Assembly (NCBI GenBank): GCA_001001185.1
Contig: LCKC01000002.1
Coordinates: 1-42,595, forward strand
Source of the DNA: Parcubacteria group bacterium GW2011_GWB1_45_10
GTDB lineage: Bacteria > Patescibacteriota > Minisyncoccia > UBA6257 > Brennerbacteraceae
Direction of reading: 5' to 3'
DNA: 42,595 nt
A program made the position numbers and the translations under genes. Of this stretch, positions 1 through 8,556 are shown in pieces. Below the pieces are notes generated by a model. It ran no database searches. It saw nothing but the letters and a program-made list of their open reading frames with translations, and had not been told where the DNA came from. Position 1 is the stretch's first letter. The number at the start of each line of letters is the position of its first letter.

Positions 1-1451
1 GTTTCACCAATAAGCTTCAGCTGCTGACGGACAAGATTTTCAATCTCTTTAGGGATGGGAAAAGAATAAACACAGCGGGTACAGTTTTTCCTGACCAGTC
101 TCTGGGCAATCACCATAATCACGGTTGAAGCCAGTAAAAACGCCGGCGCTTTCATGTCCAAAAGCCGCGGAATCGCCGACGGCGCGTCATTGGTGTGCAA
201 AGATGACAAAACCAGATGGCCGGTCAAGGCCGCGTGAATGCCGATTTCCACAGTTTCATCGTCTCTGATCTCGCCAATCATAACAATATCCGGATTTTGT
301 CTGACCAAAGCCCGCAAGCCATTGGCAAAAGTAATGCCGGCTTTTTGGTTGACCTGGGTCTGGTTGGCGCGCGGAATCTCGTACTCAATCGGATCTTCAA
401 TGGTGTTGATATTGACTGCCGGCGTGTTGAGAATATGTAAAATCGCGTAGAGCGTCGTCGTCTTGCCGTGACCGGTCGGCCCGGTGACTAAAATCATGCC
501 GTGCGGCTTTTTAATCTCTTCCTGAACTTGCTGAATTCCTTTGGCAGACAGCCCCAGCTCTTCCAAAGTCAGGGGTCTGGCGGCGGATTTCAGCAAACGC
601 ATCTCGATTTTTTCGCCGTTCATCACCGGCATGATATTCACCCTGATGTCAATGAATCCGCCTTCGGCCATCTCCGAACGGAATCGACCGTCTTGGGGCG
701 TTTGGTGTTCGTCTATCTGCAGGTTCGCCAAAATCTTGACCCGGGCGACCAGAATCGGCTCAATCACTTTTTGCAGCGTCAGAATTTCATCTAGGATCCC
801 GTCAACCCGATAACGAATCAAAAGCTCGTTCGGCAAAGGTTCAAAGTGAATGTCTGAAGCGTTCAGGGCGACGGCGTGTTCAATAATGCTGTCAAGAATC
901 GTGACAATCGGCAGGGCGTCCGCCAGCTTTGACATGTCAATCTCGCCGCCGACTTCACCCATGACTTTTTTGACGTTTTCCGAAATAATCTCGTCAAACT
1001 CTTTTTTGATTTCTTTGCCGTACTGCTTCAGCCCGAACTTCAGGCTTGATCTGGCAGTTAAATAAACCTCAATCTCCATTTTCAGCTTGGCGCGCAAAAA
1101 CTCAATCGTTTCGTAATCCAAAGGATCAGCCATTGCCAGCTTTAAGGTGTTTTTCTTTTCGTCTTTTTCAAAGATGACGACATTTTTGGCTTTGGCGTAG
1201 CTTTCCGGAACCAGACCGATGATTTCTTTGCTGAGCGCCGGCCGCTTTCTGAGGTCAATAATCGGAATATGATAATTAGACTCCAAAAGCTCGATTAAAT
1301 AATCTTCAGTAATCTCGCCGCGGCTGACCAAAACCTCAGCCAAAGGCATGGCCAGCCTGCCGGCTTCACTTGTGGCTGCGGCAAAAGCTTTTTCCTTAAT
1401 GATGCCGGAGTTCAAAAGTAGGTCTTTGAGTTTGTGTTCGGGAATATGCAT
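1..1451 (-). CDS. pilB: Type IV pilus assembly ATPase PilB/GspE family (3' end cut by window edge)
   Basis: Reverse-strand translation from ATG at 1451 (MHIPEHKLKDLLLNSGIIKEKAFAAA...) contains Walker A GPTGHGKTTT, IEDPIEYEI, RQNPDIVMIGEIRDDETVEIGIHAALTGHLVLSSLHTNDA; no stop before position 1. Confidence 0.93.
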   Translation of the reverse strand, partial: MHIPEHKLKDLLLNSGIIKEKAFAAATSEAGRLAMPLAEVLVSRGEITEDYLIELLESNYHIPIIDLRKRPALSKEIIGLVPESYAKAKNVVIFEKDEKKNTLKLAMADPLDYETIEFLRAKLKMEIEVYLTARSSLKFGLKQYGKEIKKEFDEIISENVKKVMGEVGGEIDMSKLADALPIVTILDSIIEHAVALNASDIHFEPLPNELLIRYRVDGILDEILTLQKVIEPILVARVKILANLQIDEHQTPQDGRFRSEMAEGGFIDIRVNIMPVMNGEKIEMRLLKSAARPLTLEELGLSAKGIQQVQEEIKKPHGMILVTGPTGHGKTTTLYAILHILNTPAVNINTIEDPIEYEIPRANQTQVNQKAGITFANGLRALVRQNPDIVMIGEIRDDETVEIGIHAALTGHLVLSSLHTNDAPSAIPRLLDMKAPAFLLASTVIMVIAQRLVRKNCTRCVYSFPIPKEIENLVRQQLKLIGE

Positions 1452-1452
1452 T

Positions 1453-2082
1453 TTAAATTTTCAGCGAAGATAAAGAAATGAACTTGCTCAAATAACCTCC
1501 AAAAACCAGGGTCAGAGCCGCGCCCAAAAGCAGGGGTGGACCGAGAGTGACGCGATTTTGTTTGAAAAAAACTGACATTGCCAAAGAAAACAGAATCATC
1601 AGAGCAAAACTCAGCGGTAAAAACAAAAGAAAAAGAGGCCAGCCGCAAAAAAGACCCAAAAGCAAACCCAGTTCCGGCTCAAACGGTTCAAAAAATCGCG
1701 GCCAGCGCTTTTCCAACAGCTTCAAAAAGAAGTAAAACAAGACCGCAACCAGGGCCGTCGCCAGAAAATTAAACCAAAACCGGCTCAAAGCGTAATAAAA
1801 AAAATACCCGCCCGAAGATTCGGTCAAAAGCCTGAGTTTGCCGAAAAAACCCGGCACGCTCGGGTCAAGGCTTGATTCCAAAAGAACTCTGCCAAACCCG
1901 GTGTTTGACCAAAGCTGGTACTGAAACCAAGTTTTCAGAGAAGCAAACGCGAAATAAAACAAAGCCGTTGCTTTGATTAATCCCCAAAAAGATTTTTTTG
2001 CCAGATAAAAATAAACCGCGGCTGGGAAAATAATCGAGTAAAACACCAGCGGAAACCACGCCATGTAAGAAATTATATTCAT
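1453..2082 (-). CDS. Multi-TM membrane protein resembling the C-terminal part of prepilin peptidase (A24-like), apparently without the GxGD catalytic motif
   Basis: Hydrophobic ORF; ELGLLLGLFCGWPLFLLFLPLSFALMILF...VTLGPPLLLGAALTLVFGGYL resembles the A24 peptidase C-terminal pattern; between PilB and pseudopilin genes. Confidence 0.5.
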   Translation of the reverse strand: MNIISYMAWFPLVFYSIIFPAAVYFYLAKKSFWGLIKATALFYFAFASLKTWFQYQLWSNTGFGRVLLESSLDPSVPGFFGKLRLLTESSGGYFFYYALSRFWFNFLATALVAVLFYFFLKLLEKRWPRFFEPFEPELGLLLGLFCGWPLFLLFLPLSFALMILFSLAMSVFFKQNRVTLGPPLLLGAALTLVFGGYLSKFISLSSLKI

Positions 2083-2209
2083 AAGTTCGGGAAACGTCGC
2101 GCCAGACGCGACTGGCGCGTTTGACGTGCCGCCGCAAAAAACGCAGACTCAACCGGCGGCGCCGGAAAATTCAAACTCTCAGCTGGCTTGAAAAGAAAGG
2201 CGGGAAACT

Positions 2210-2965
2210 CTAAAAGTCATTGGTGCCGGGGAGAATCGTCAGGCCAGTGCCCATCTCAAACAAGTTTGAGTTGTTGCCGCCGTCTTTGGCTGACCGGTCG
2301 TCAGAACCACCGACGCCGTAAGAACCGCTTTCCAGCCTGGAATCAATCTCAAAAGACGCCGGGGTTTTTTTGCAGGCATAGCGGTACATTAACGCGCCGT
2401 TGTTAAGCACTGCGGCTGTGGATGTATCTGAACCAGTGGTTGTAGAAAGATCATTGGTCGGGTCAAGCGGCAGATTGGAGATTGGCGAACCGCCGGTAAT
2501 CGCACCAAGGTTAACCGGAATCCAGCCAGTGCCGTCAACTAAAGTCGCGCCGGTGGTGGAAGCGTTCTGTTCCCAGCTGGTGGCTGCTTGAGTCCACCCG
2601 GTCGGAGGCGTGGCGTCAGTAACACTTTCGCCGCCGCCGGCAGTGGTATTGATGCTTAGCCAAAGCTCTTCATTGGCAGCAGTGCCGCCGTCGCATTTGT
2701 CATTAACTGTGCCGGAAGTGCCGTCAAGCTGGGGCCCGGAAACCGTTGACATATAAATGGCAATCGCGGTCTTCAGTGTTGAAAGGTCGGAAATCCTTTG
2801 GGTATCGCGGGACTTTGCCAGAATTTCAGTCGGGTTAAGAACAAAGATTAAGACCACGGATAAAATCGCCAACACGGTGATGACAATCAAAAGCTCCAAG
2901 AGCGTGAACCCTTTTTGAGCTGTCGTCGCCCGGACCAAACCTTCCCCTTTTTTAAACATGAACAT
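2210..2965 (-). CDS. Type IV pilin / pseudopilin (type III N-methylation signal)
   Basis: QKGFTLLELLIVITVLAILSVVLIFVLNPTEILAKSRDTQR prepilin cleavage/methylation motif near N-terminus. Confidence 0.93.
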   Translation of the reverse strand: MFMFKKGEGLVRATTAQKGFTLLELLIVITVLAILSVVLIFVLNPTEILAKSRDTQRISDLSTLKTAIAIYMSTVSGPQLDGTSGTVNDKCDGGTAANEELWLSINTTAGGGESVTDATPPTGWTQAATSWEQNASTTGATLVDGTGWIPVNLGAITGGSPISNLPLDPTNDLSTTTGSDTSTAAVLNNGALMYRYACKKTPASFEIDSRLESGSYGVGGSDDRSAKDGGNNSNLFEMGTGLTILPGTNDF

Positions 2966-3065
2966 ATATTGCTTAAATTAATAAAAATTGTTCAGCGAAC
3001 TTTAGTCAATTATACCACAAATCTTTTCAAGGGCGATATCCACAGGCTGGCGGCGGGAGCCTATT

Positions 3066-3464
3066 TTAAGCAAGGTATTTTCTGACTAACTCTATCACCT
3101 CGTTTATTTTGGCATTGGCTTTGATGATATACTCTTTGACCCCGAGTTTTTTGCCTTTTTCAATGTCTTCCGCCTGACCAAGGTTGCTCAAAATCAGCAC
3201 CGGCACGCTTTTCCAGCGGTCATTTTTCCGGATCTGCTCCAAAACATCAAAGCCGCTGATGCCCGGCAGCATGATATCAAGCAAAATCAAATCCGGCGGA
3301 TCTTTGGCAAGCATAGCCAGAGCCTGGTCGCCGTCAGACGCGATTAAAAGCTCAATGCCTTCTTTTTCAAACTTGACATCATAAGCTTTCTGCAAAAAAA
3401 CATCGTCTTCAATAATCAAAACGGTTTTTCGGCTTCTGTTTTGTTTTGGTTCGTTTGGTGTCAT
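3066..3464 (-). CDS. Stand-alone response regulator receiver domain
   Basis: VLIIEDDVFLQKAY, DLILLDIMLPGISGFDVL, VLILSNLGQ, EYIIKA. Confidence 0.95.
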   Translation of the reverse strand: MTPNEPKQNRSRKTVLIIEDDVFLQKAYDVKFEKEGIELLIASDGDQALAMLAKDPPDLILLDIMLPGISGFDVLEQIRKNDRWKSVPVLILSNLGQAEDIEKGKKLGVKEYIIKANAKINEVIELVRKYLA

Positions 3465-3470
3465 GGCTTT

Positions 3471-3884
3471 TTAGCGGTCAATCGAACAGATGCCGTTTTC
3501 CAGGCAGTTTGTCAGCTCTTCAACAATCTGATCAACGCTGTGCTGGGCTTTAACCAGATAACCTTTTGCCCCGAGTTCCAAAGAACGGTTGACAAACTCC
3601 GGCTGACTGAAGTTGCTGAAAACAATCACCGGAACTTTTTTGAGTTCTTGATCTTTGTTTTTTTCTTCCATGAAATAATAACCGTCACCGCGAGGCATCC
3701 GCAGGTCAAGTAAAACGCCGGAGTATTGCTTTTGTTTCAACATCTCCAGCCCGGCAATGCCGTCTCCGGCCGAATCACCCTGGTACCCGGATTTGTTCAG
3801 TTTCCATAAAATCGCTTCCCGGGTCGGCTCGTCGTCTTCAATCACCAAAATGACACGGCTGATTTTTTCGGGATTTTTTGTCAT
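3471..3884 (-). CDS. Stand-alone response regulator receiver domain
   Basis: VILVIEDDEPTREA, GVLLDLRMPRGDGY, VIVFSNFSQ, GYLVKAQ. Confidence 0.93.
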   Translation of the reverse strand: MTKNPEKISRVILVIEDDEPTREAILWKLNKSGYQGDSAGDGIAGLEMLKQKQYSGVLLDLRMPRGDGYYFMEEKNKDQELKKVPVIVFSNFSQPEFVNRSLELGAKGYLVKAQHSVDQIVEELTNCLENGICSIDR

Positions 3885-4261
3885 AAATTCTTCAAAACTT
3901 CCTTCAATTTTTTGACAATCTCTTCTATAGTATATTCGCTTTTGATGATGTAATCCACAACGTTAAAACTGAAAGCCTGCCTGAGTTTTTCATTGCCGCC
4001 GGAAACGCTGACCACGATGACCGGCAGATTGGCAGTCTCCGGATTCTGCCTGATTTGGCGCAAAACTTCCAAGCCGTTGATTTTCGGCAAAAGCAGGTCA
4101 AGCGAAACCAGTGTCGGCCGCAAGGTTTTCAAAACCTCCAAAGCCTCTTCCCCCGAAGACGCCGTAAAAACCTCAACTCCGGCTTTGCCCAGCTTCAGTT
4201 TCAACGCTTCTTGCAAAGACGGTTCGTCTTCAATCACCAGAACGGTTTTTTTCTCAGGCAT
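3881..4261 (-). CDS. Stand-alone response regulator receiver domain
   Basis: VLVIEDEPSLQEAL, LVSLDLLLPKINGLEVL, VIVVSVSGG, DYIIKSE; overlaps neighbouring RR by 4 bp. Confidence 0.94.
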   Translation of the reverse strand: MPEKKTVLVIEDEPSLQEALKLKLGKAGVEVFTASSGEEALEVLKTLRPTLVSLDLLLPKINGLEVLRQIRQNPETANLPVIVVSVSGGNEKLRQAFSFNVVDYIIKSEYTIEEIVKKLKEVLKNL

Positions 4262-4263
4262 GG

Positions 4264-4656
4264 TTATTTATCAGCGCGACTGGTCATAAAATCGTCGACT
4301 TTTTTGACAATATCCTCAAGCCGGTACTGGCTTTTGACAATGTAGTCAATCACATTGAGTTCAAACGCCCGCTGGATTTTTTCCGGCGTGCCGGAAACCG
4401 AAACCACCATCACCGGAATGTTTTTCCACTGGGGCGTTGAACGCAGATTTTGCAAAAACTGGAATCCGCCCATGCCCGGCAAAAGCAGGTCGAGCCAGAT
4501 TAAATCTGGGGTTTCCTTAACCAGAACGCCCAGGCCAGCTTCGGCGCTGAAAGCCGTCAAAACCTGATACTGGTTTTTACTTCTGAACTTTGCCTGAATC
4601 GCTTCCTGCAGCGGCTCTTCGTCTTCAATGATAAGAATTTTCCTTTTGGTTTCCAT
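4264..4656 (-). CDS. Stand-alone response regulator receiver domain
   Basis: ILIIEDEEPLQEA, DLIWLDLLLPGMGGFQFL, VMVVSVSGT, DYIVKSQ. Confidence 0.94.
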   Translation of the reverse strand: METKRKILIIEDEEPLQEAIQAKFRSKNQYQVLTAFSAEAGLGVLVKETPDLIWLDLLLPGMGGFQFLQNLRSTPQWKNIPVMVVSVSGTPEKIQRAFELNVIDYIVKSQYRLEDIVKKVDDFMTSRADK

Positions 4657-4692
4657 GTTAATTATTTTCTAGCTTTAATTATATCATAAGCC

Positions 4693-6033
4693 TCATTCGT
4701 TCAGCCGCGCCCAGCCCTCCCTAACCTGCATGCCGGATTCCGGAATCGTAAAGAGAAACTCCGCGCCTTTATCAACCTCAGAAACACACCAGATCTTGCC
4801 GCCCCAGGCCTCAACCAAATACTTTGCCAGGGATAAGCTTAATCCCCAGCCGTCGGGCGAGTAAGCCAAAGCATTGTCGGCGCGGAAAAACTTTTCAAAG
4901 ATATGCTCCTGGCTTTTTTTCGGAATGCCGATGCCTTCGTCTTTGACCGAGATCTCAACCTCGTCTTTGTTCTTTGATAAAGAGATGATGATTTTGCCGG
5001 GCTTTGACGAATAAGTAATCGCGTTGTCAAGAAGGTTTCGGACAACAATGGAAAAAATTTCCTGGTCAACCGCAAGCTTGGGAAACGGACTAGGTTCAGC
5101 GGTTATCTCAATCTCTTGCCGTTTTTCTTCGGCTTTTGCCGAAGCGTCACGAACCAGGTTTTCAACCGCTTCTTTGATGTCTGTTAAAACCGGCTCAATC
5201 CTGATTTTTCCGGCTTCAGAACGGGCAACCTGCAAAAGCAAACCGATAAGCTTTATCATCCGTTCAGCCCCTTGGTAAACCCGTTCAAGAAAATGCGATT
5301 GTTTTTTTGTCAGCTTGCCGACGTCGCCCAAAAGCAGCATTTCGGAAAACCAGCGCATTGAAGTTAAAGGCGTTCTTAACTGGTGCGAAGCGGTGGCAAT
5401 GAAGTTTGACTCGGCTTCTTCAAAGCGCTTTTCTTCAGTCGAGTCGCGGAAAACAATCACGCCGCCAATAATCTTATCCTCAAGAACAATCGGCGACGAC
5501 GACAGGATAACCGGAAACCGCCGGCCGTTAAAATCTTCAAAGTACAGGTCTTTATCAAGGTCAGCGACAACCTTCAAGCCGGTCCCAATGGCCTTGACGA
5601 TTGGATGGTCTCTCTCCGCCACCTTGGCGTTGTTTTCAAAAGCATTGATGACGCTTCGGATATCTTTGTTTAAAAGCTGACCCGGGCTGGCGGAAAGAAT
5701 CTTTTGCGCCATCGGGTTAAACGAAACAATCCTGAACCTAGTATCAACCTCAATCAAGCCTTCACCCATGGAAAAAACCACGGCGTTCAAGTGGTTTTTC
5801 CCCCTGATTAAACTGGAAAGCAGCAAAAGATTGCCGAAGATTAAAAATCCGCTGACAAGCGCCAAAGCGCCGAGCGCCCAGTGGCGCCAAAAATAAAGCT
5901 CAACCACGCCAAGAACAACAAAGATAATCCCGATGAGAACCGAAAACGCCATCACCAAACGAACACTCCAGTGAAGCAATGGTTTCTCCAAAACAGTTCT
6001 TTGATTTTGCTTTTCAGATAAACTCTCCGCCAT
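4693..6033 (-). CDS. Membrane PAS-domain sensor histidine kinase
   Basis: Two N-terminal TM segments, PAS region (GEGLIEVDTRFRIVSFNPMAQKIL), HisKA ATASHQLRTPLTSMRWF, HATPase VRNLLDNAITYSSKPG / VKDEGIGIPKK. Confidence 0.95.
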   Translation of the reverse strand: MAESLSEKQNQRTVLEKPLLHWSVRLVMAFSVLIGIIFVVLGVVELYFWRHWALGALALVSGFLIFGNLLLLSSLIRGKNHLNAVVFSMGEGLIEVDTRFRIVSFNPMAQKILSASPGQLLNKDIRSVINAFENNAKVAERDHPIVKAIGTGLKVVADLDKDLYFEDFNGRRFPVILSSSPIVLEDKIIGGVIVFRDSTEEKRFEEAESNFIATASHQLRTPLTSMRWFSEMLLLGDVGKLTKKQSHFLERVYQGAERMIKLIGLLLQVARSEAGKIRIEPVLTDIKEAVENLVRDASAKAEEKRQEIEITAEPSPFPKLAVDQEIFSIVVRNLLDNAITYSSKPGKIIISLSKNKDEVEISVKDEGIGIPKKSQEHIFEKFFRADNALAYSPDGWGLSLSLAKYLVEAWGGKIWCVSEVDKGAEFLFTIPESGMQVREGWARLNE

Positions 6034-6039
6034 AAAAAG

Positions 6040-6432
6040 TTATTTACCGGTCGTTGCTTGTCCAAGCGCAGAGTTTATTTTTTCAACAATCGACCGAATT
6101 GAGTATTTGCTCTTAACCAGATAGTCGTCAGCGCCGAGCCCTATGCCTTTTTTAATGTCTTCGTCCTTGCCGAGATTGGAAAGGATAATCACCGGCGTTT
6201 GCAGACGTTTTTCCTGACGGATAATTGAAAGCACTTCAAATCCGCTTTTTTTCGGCATCACCAAGTCAAGCAAAATCAAATCTGCTTTTATATCCAACAT
6301 TTTGTCTGCTTCTTCGCCGTCTTTGGCGACCAAAACCCTGTATCCTTCACGTTCAAGAGCAAAGACCAAGGTTTTAACCGTCATCACGTCGTCTTCTACC
6401 AAAAGTATGATTGTCTTTTTTCTTTTATTCAT
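6040..6432 (-). CDS. Stand-alone response regulator receiver domain
   Basis: ILLVEDDVMTVKTL, DLILLDLVMPKKSGFEVL, VIILSNLGKDED, DYLVKSK. Confidence 0.95.
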   Translation of the reverse strand: MNKRKKTIILLVEDDVMTVKTLVFALEREGYRVLVAKDGEEADKMLDIKADLILLDLVMPKKSGFEVLSIIRQEKRLQTPVIILSNLGKDEDIKKGIGLGADDYLVKSKYSIRSIVEKINSALGQATTGK

Positions 6433-6434
6433 AT

Positions 6435-8549
6435 TTAAATTTTTGATTGAGGTTTTACCTCTTTAATTGGAAGAGAAAAATAAAAAACCGAACCCGGCGG
6501 CGTTTTTGACCCAAGCCAGAGACTCCCGCCAAAAAGTTCAGCATAACTTTTAGCCATAAAAAGGCTTAGCCCGAAACCTCCGGGCGACATCTCTTTCGCT
6601 CTTTCGCCGCGAAAGAATTTATTAAAAATGAGCTCGCGGTTCTCTTCTAAAACGCCGATGCCTTGGTCCTGAACAGAAAACAAAATCTCGTCCTGAGACG
6701 CTTTTTTCCGCAAAGCCGTCGAGACAACCACGGTTGACCCTTCCGGGGAATAACGGACAGCGTTGTCAATCAGAGTTTCACAGATTCTTCTTACCTTGTT
6801 GGCGTCGACAACCAAAGATTCAGGCAGAGAAAACTCGCGTTTGACGGTAATCTTTTTCTCCTGAATCTCACCTTCCAAGCTGACGATTGCTTTTTCAACA
6901 ATATCCCGATCAAAATTCACCTTCTCTTTCCGGATAACAATTTTCCTTTCTTCAATCTCAATAATCGAAATCAGATTATTCACTCCGTTATTCAGGGCCA
7001 TGACTGCCTGGTAAATGCTCCTGACGACATTTTCAACTTTCGCTGACAGCTTGCCGAATGAGTTTTCAAGGAGCAGTTCAAAGTTCCACCTGGCCGCGGA
7101 AAGCGGAGTTCGCAGCTGATGCGAAACAACGGTGATAAACTCTGACTTGACTTCGTCAAGCCGTTTCAAACGCTCAAAGTTTGAAGCGTTCTTTATCGCC
7201 GCCGCAGCTTCCGGAGCAAAAACTTTCAGAAAACGAACATCTTTCTCGGAATAAAGTCCGCCGGACATTTTCTCGCTCAAAAGCAGAAAGTCTTCCTGCT
7301 CTTCTCCGGCGCGCAAAGGAAGAATGACGCTTACCTCCAGTTTCCGCATGGTCTCCTTTATCGGCCCTTCACTCAACTCGTCAAAAATAACAATCTTGGG
7401 CTGGCTTAAAAGCTCGTCCAAATCTTTGTCAGAAAACCGCGGCGATTCCACGTATCCCTGAAAAGCCAGATGACTGATTTTTTTGTCGTCAACAATGACA
7501 AAAGCGCCTTTGGCAATCTGGATTTTTGCCAGAATTTCATTGATGAGCCGGTTTAACAGACTGGAAAGATTGATGTTTGAGGCCATAATCAAAGCCAGAC
7601 TGTATAAAAGAGCATTTTCGTCGTAATCTTCCCGGTAAAAAACACGGTTGGTTATTTTTCGGAACAAATTCAAAAGCGGCTGGAAAGAAAAAGCAGTAAT
7701 CAGCGTCAGCAGGGTGGAAATCAAAAGAACGTCTCCGGTAATAGAACCTTTGGCAATGAAAGTGCTGATTGAAGACATGCCAAAAGAATAGAATAGTCCA
7801 AGCACCACCACAGAAAGAAAGTAGGCGGTTGAACGCGCAACAATCTCGCGGACATCCATAAAGCGATGTTTGACAATGGCATAACTGATAATCACAAGCA
7901 TTGGCAACGAAAAAAGCGGACCAAGGTTGTTGTACTGGAAAACACCGAAAAAGACCGGCAAAACAATATTGGTCAAAATCATTGGCACAGCGAAAACGGA
8001 AAAACCGAACAACACGTACCAAAGTCTGACTTTTTCAATACCGCGATACAGAAAAAGCTTTCTGACCAGAGCAACAATGCTCAGTCCGATAAGAACGGCG
8101 TAATACCAGCTAAAAAACGGCATCAGTGGACCGAGGCTGCCGGTGATAAATCCGTCAATAATGCGAATATCTCCACGAACCAACCAGGGAGTAAGCGTAA
8201 GAACAAAAAGTAAGGCTGTAAACGACCAAAAGAAAACAGCGAGCCATTGTTTAATATGACCGAAACCGGGATAAATCAAAGAAAAATACAAAAAGCCGTT
8301 GATCATCGTCAGATAAAAAGAAAAGGCGAGCCGACTCCACCAAAGTTGAAGAATCGGCCCGCCAGCAGAAACGATCGTCAAAAACAAAGTAATGTTCCAC
8401 AGCGCCAAACTGAAAGCGTAAACACCGAACAAGAGATTCGCTTTAACACGCGGGTTAGCACGAACCACCACCCATCCTAAAATCGCATTGGCAACAAAAA
8501 CTACCAGATTCAGAACGAGAATGGTGTTCGGGTTGATAATAGTGGTCAT
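6435..8549 (-). CDS. Multi-TM (7TM-type N-terminus) sensor histidine kinase with GAF-like region
   Basis: About 8 hydrophobic segments at N-terminus, then GAF-like region, HisKA TVVSHQLRTPLSAARWNFELL, HATPase ETLIDNAVRYSPEGS / VQDQGIGVLEENRE. Confidence 0.93.
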   Translation of the reverse strand: MTTIINPNTILVLNLVVFVANAILGWVVVRANPRVKANLLFGVYAFSLALWNITLFLTIVSAGGPILQLWWSRLAFSFYLTMINGFLYFSLIYPGFGHIKQWLAVFFWSFTALLFVLTLTPWLVRGDIRIIDGFITGSLGPLMPFFSWYYAVLIGLSIVALVRKLFLYRGIEKVRLWYVLFGFSVFAVPMILTNIVLPVFFGVFQYNNLGPLFSLPMLVIISYAIVKHRFMDVREIVARSTAYFLSVVVLGLFYSFGMSSISTFIAKGSITGDVLLISTLLTLITAFSFQPLLNLFRKITNRVFYREDYDENALLYSLALIMASNINLSSLLNRLINEILAKIQIAKGAFVIVDDKKISHLAFQGYVESPRFSDKDLDELLSQPKIVIFDELSEGPIKETMRKLEVSVILPLRAGEEQEDFLLLSEKMSGGLYSEKDVRFLKVFAPEAAAAIKNASNFERLKRLDEVKSEFITVVSHQLRTPLSAARWNFELLLENSFGKLSAKVENVVRSIYQAVMALNNGVNNLISIIEIEERKIVIRKEKVNFDRDIVEKAIVSLEGEIQEKKITVKREFSLPESLVVDANKVRRICETLIDNAVRYSPEGSTVVVSTALRKKASQDEILFSVQDQGIGVLEENRELIFNKFFRGERAKEMSPGGFGLSLFMAKSYAELFGGSLWLGSKTPPGSVFYFSLPIKEVKPQSKI

Positions 8550-8556
8550 AAATTGT

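Noticed and set aside
1865-2152. 95-aa minus ORF overlapping the peptidase-like gene
   Set aside because: Shadow frame; the 209-aa frame is hydrophobic and fits the pilus context.
4800-4900. Altered G2 box (GWGLSL) in the PAS kinase as evidence of a pseudokinase
   Set aside because: The N box, G1 box and catalytic His are intact, and a similar GxGLSL occurs in the neighbouring kinase, so loss of activity cannot be inferred.
7537-8022. 161-aa minus ORF inside the 7TM kinase gene
   Set aside because: Out-of-frame shadow ORF; the kinase frame has full domain support.
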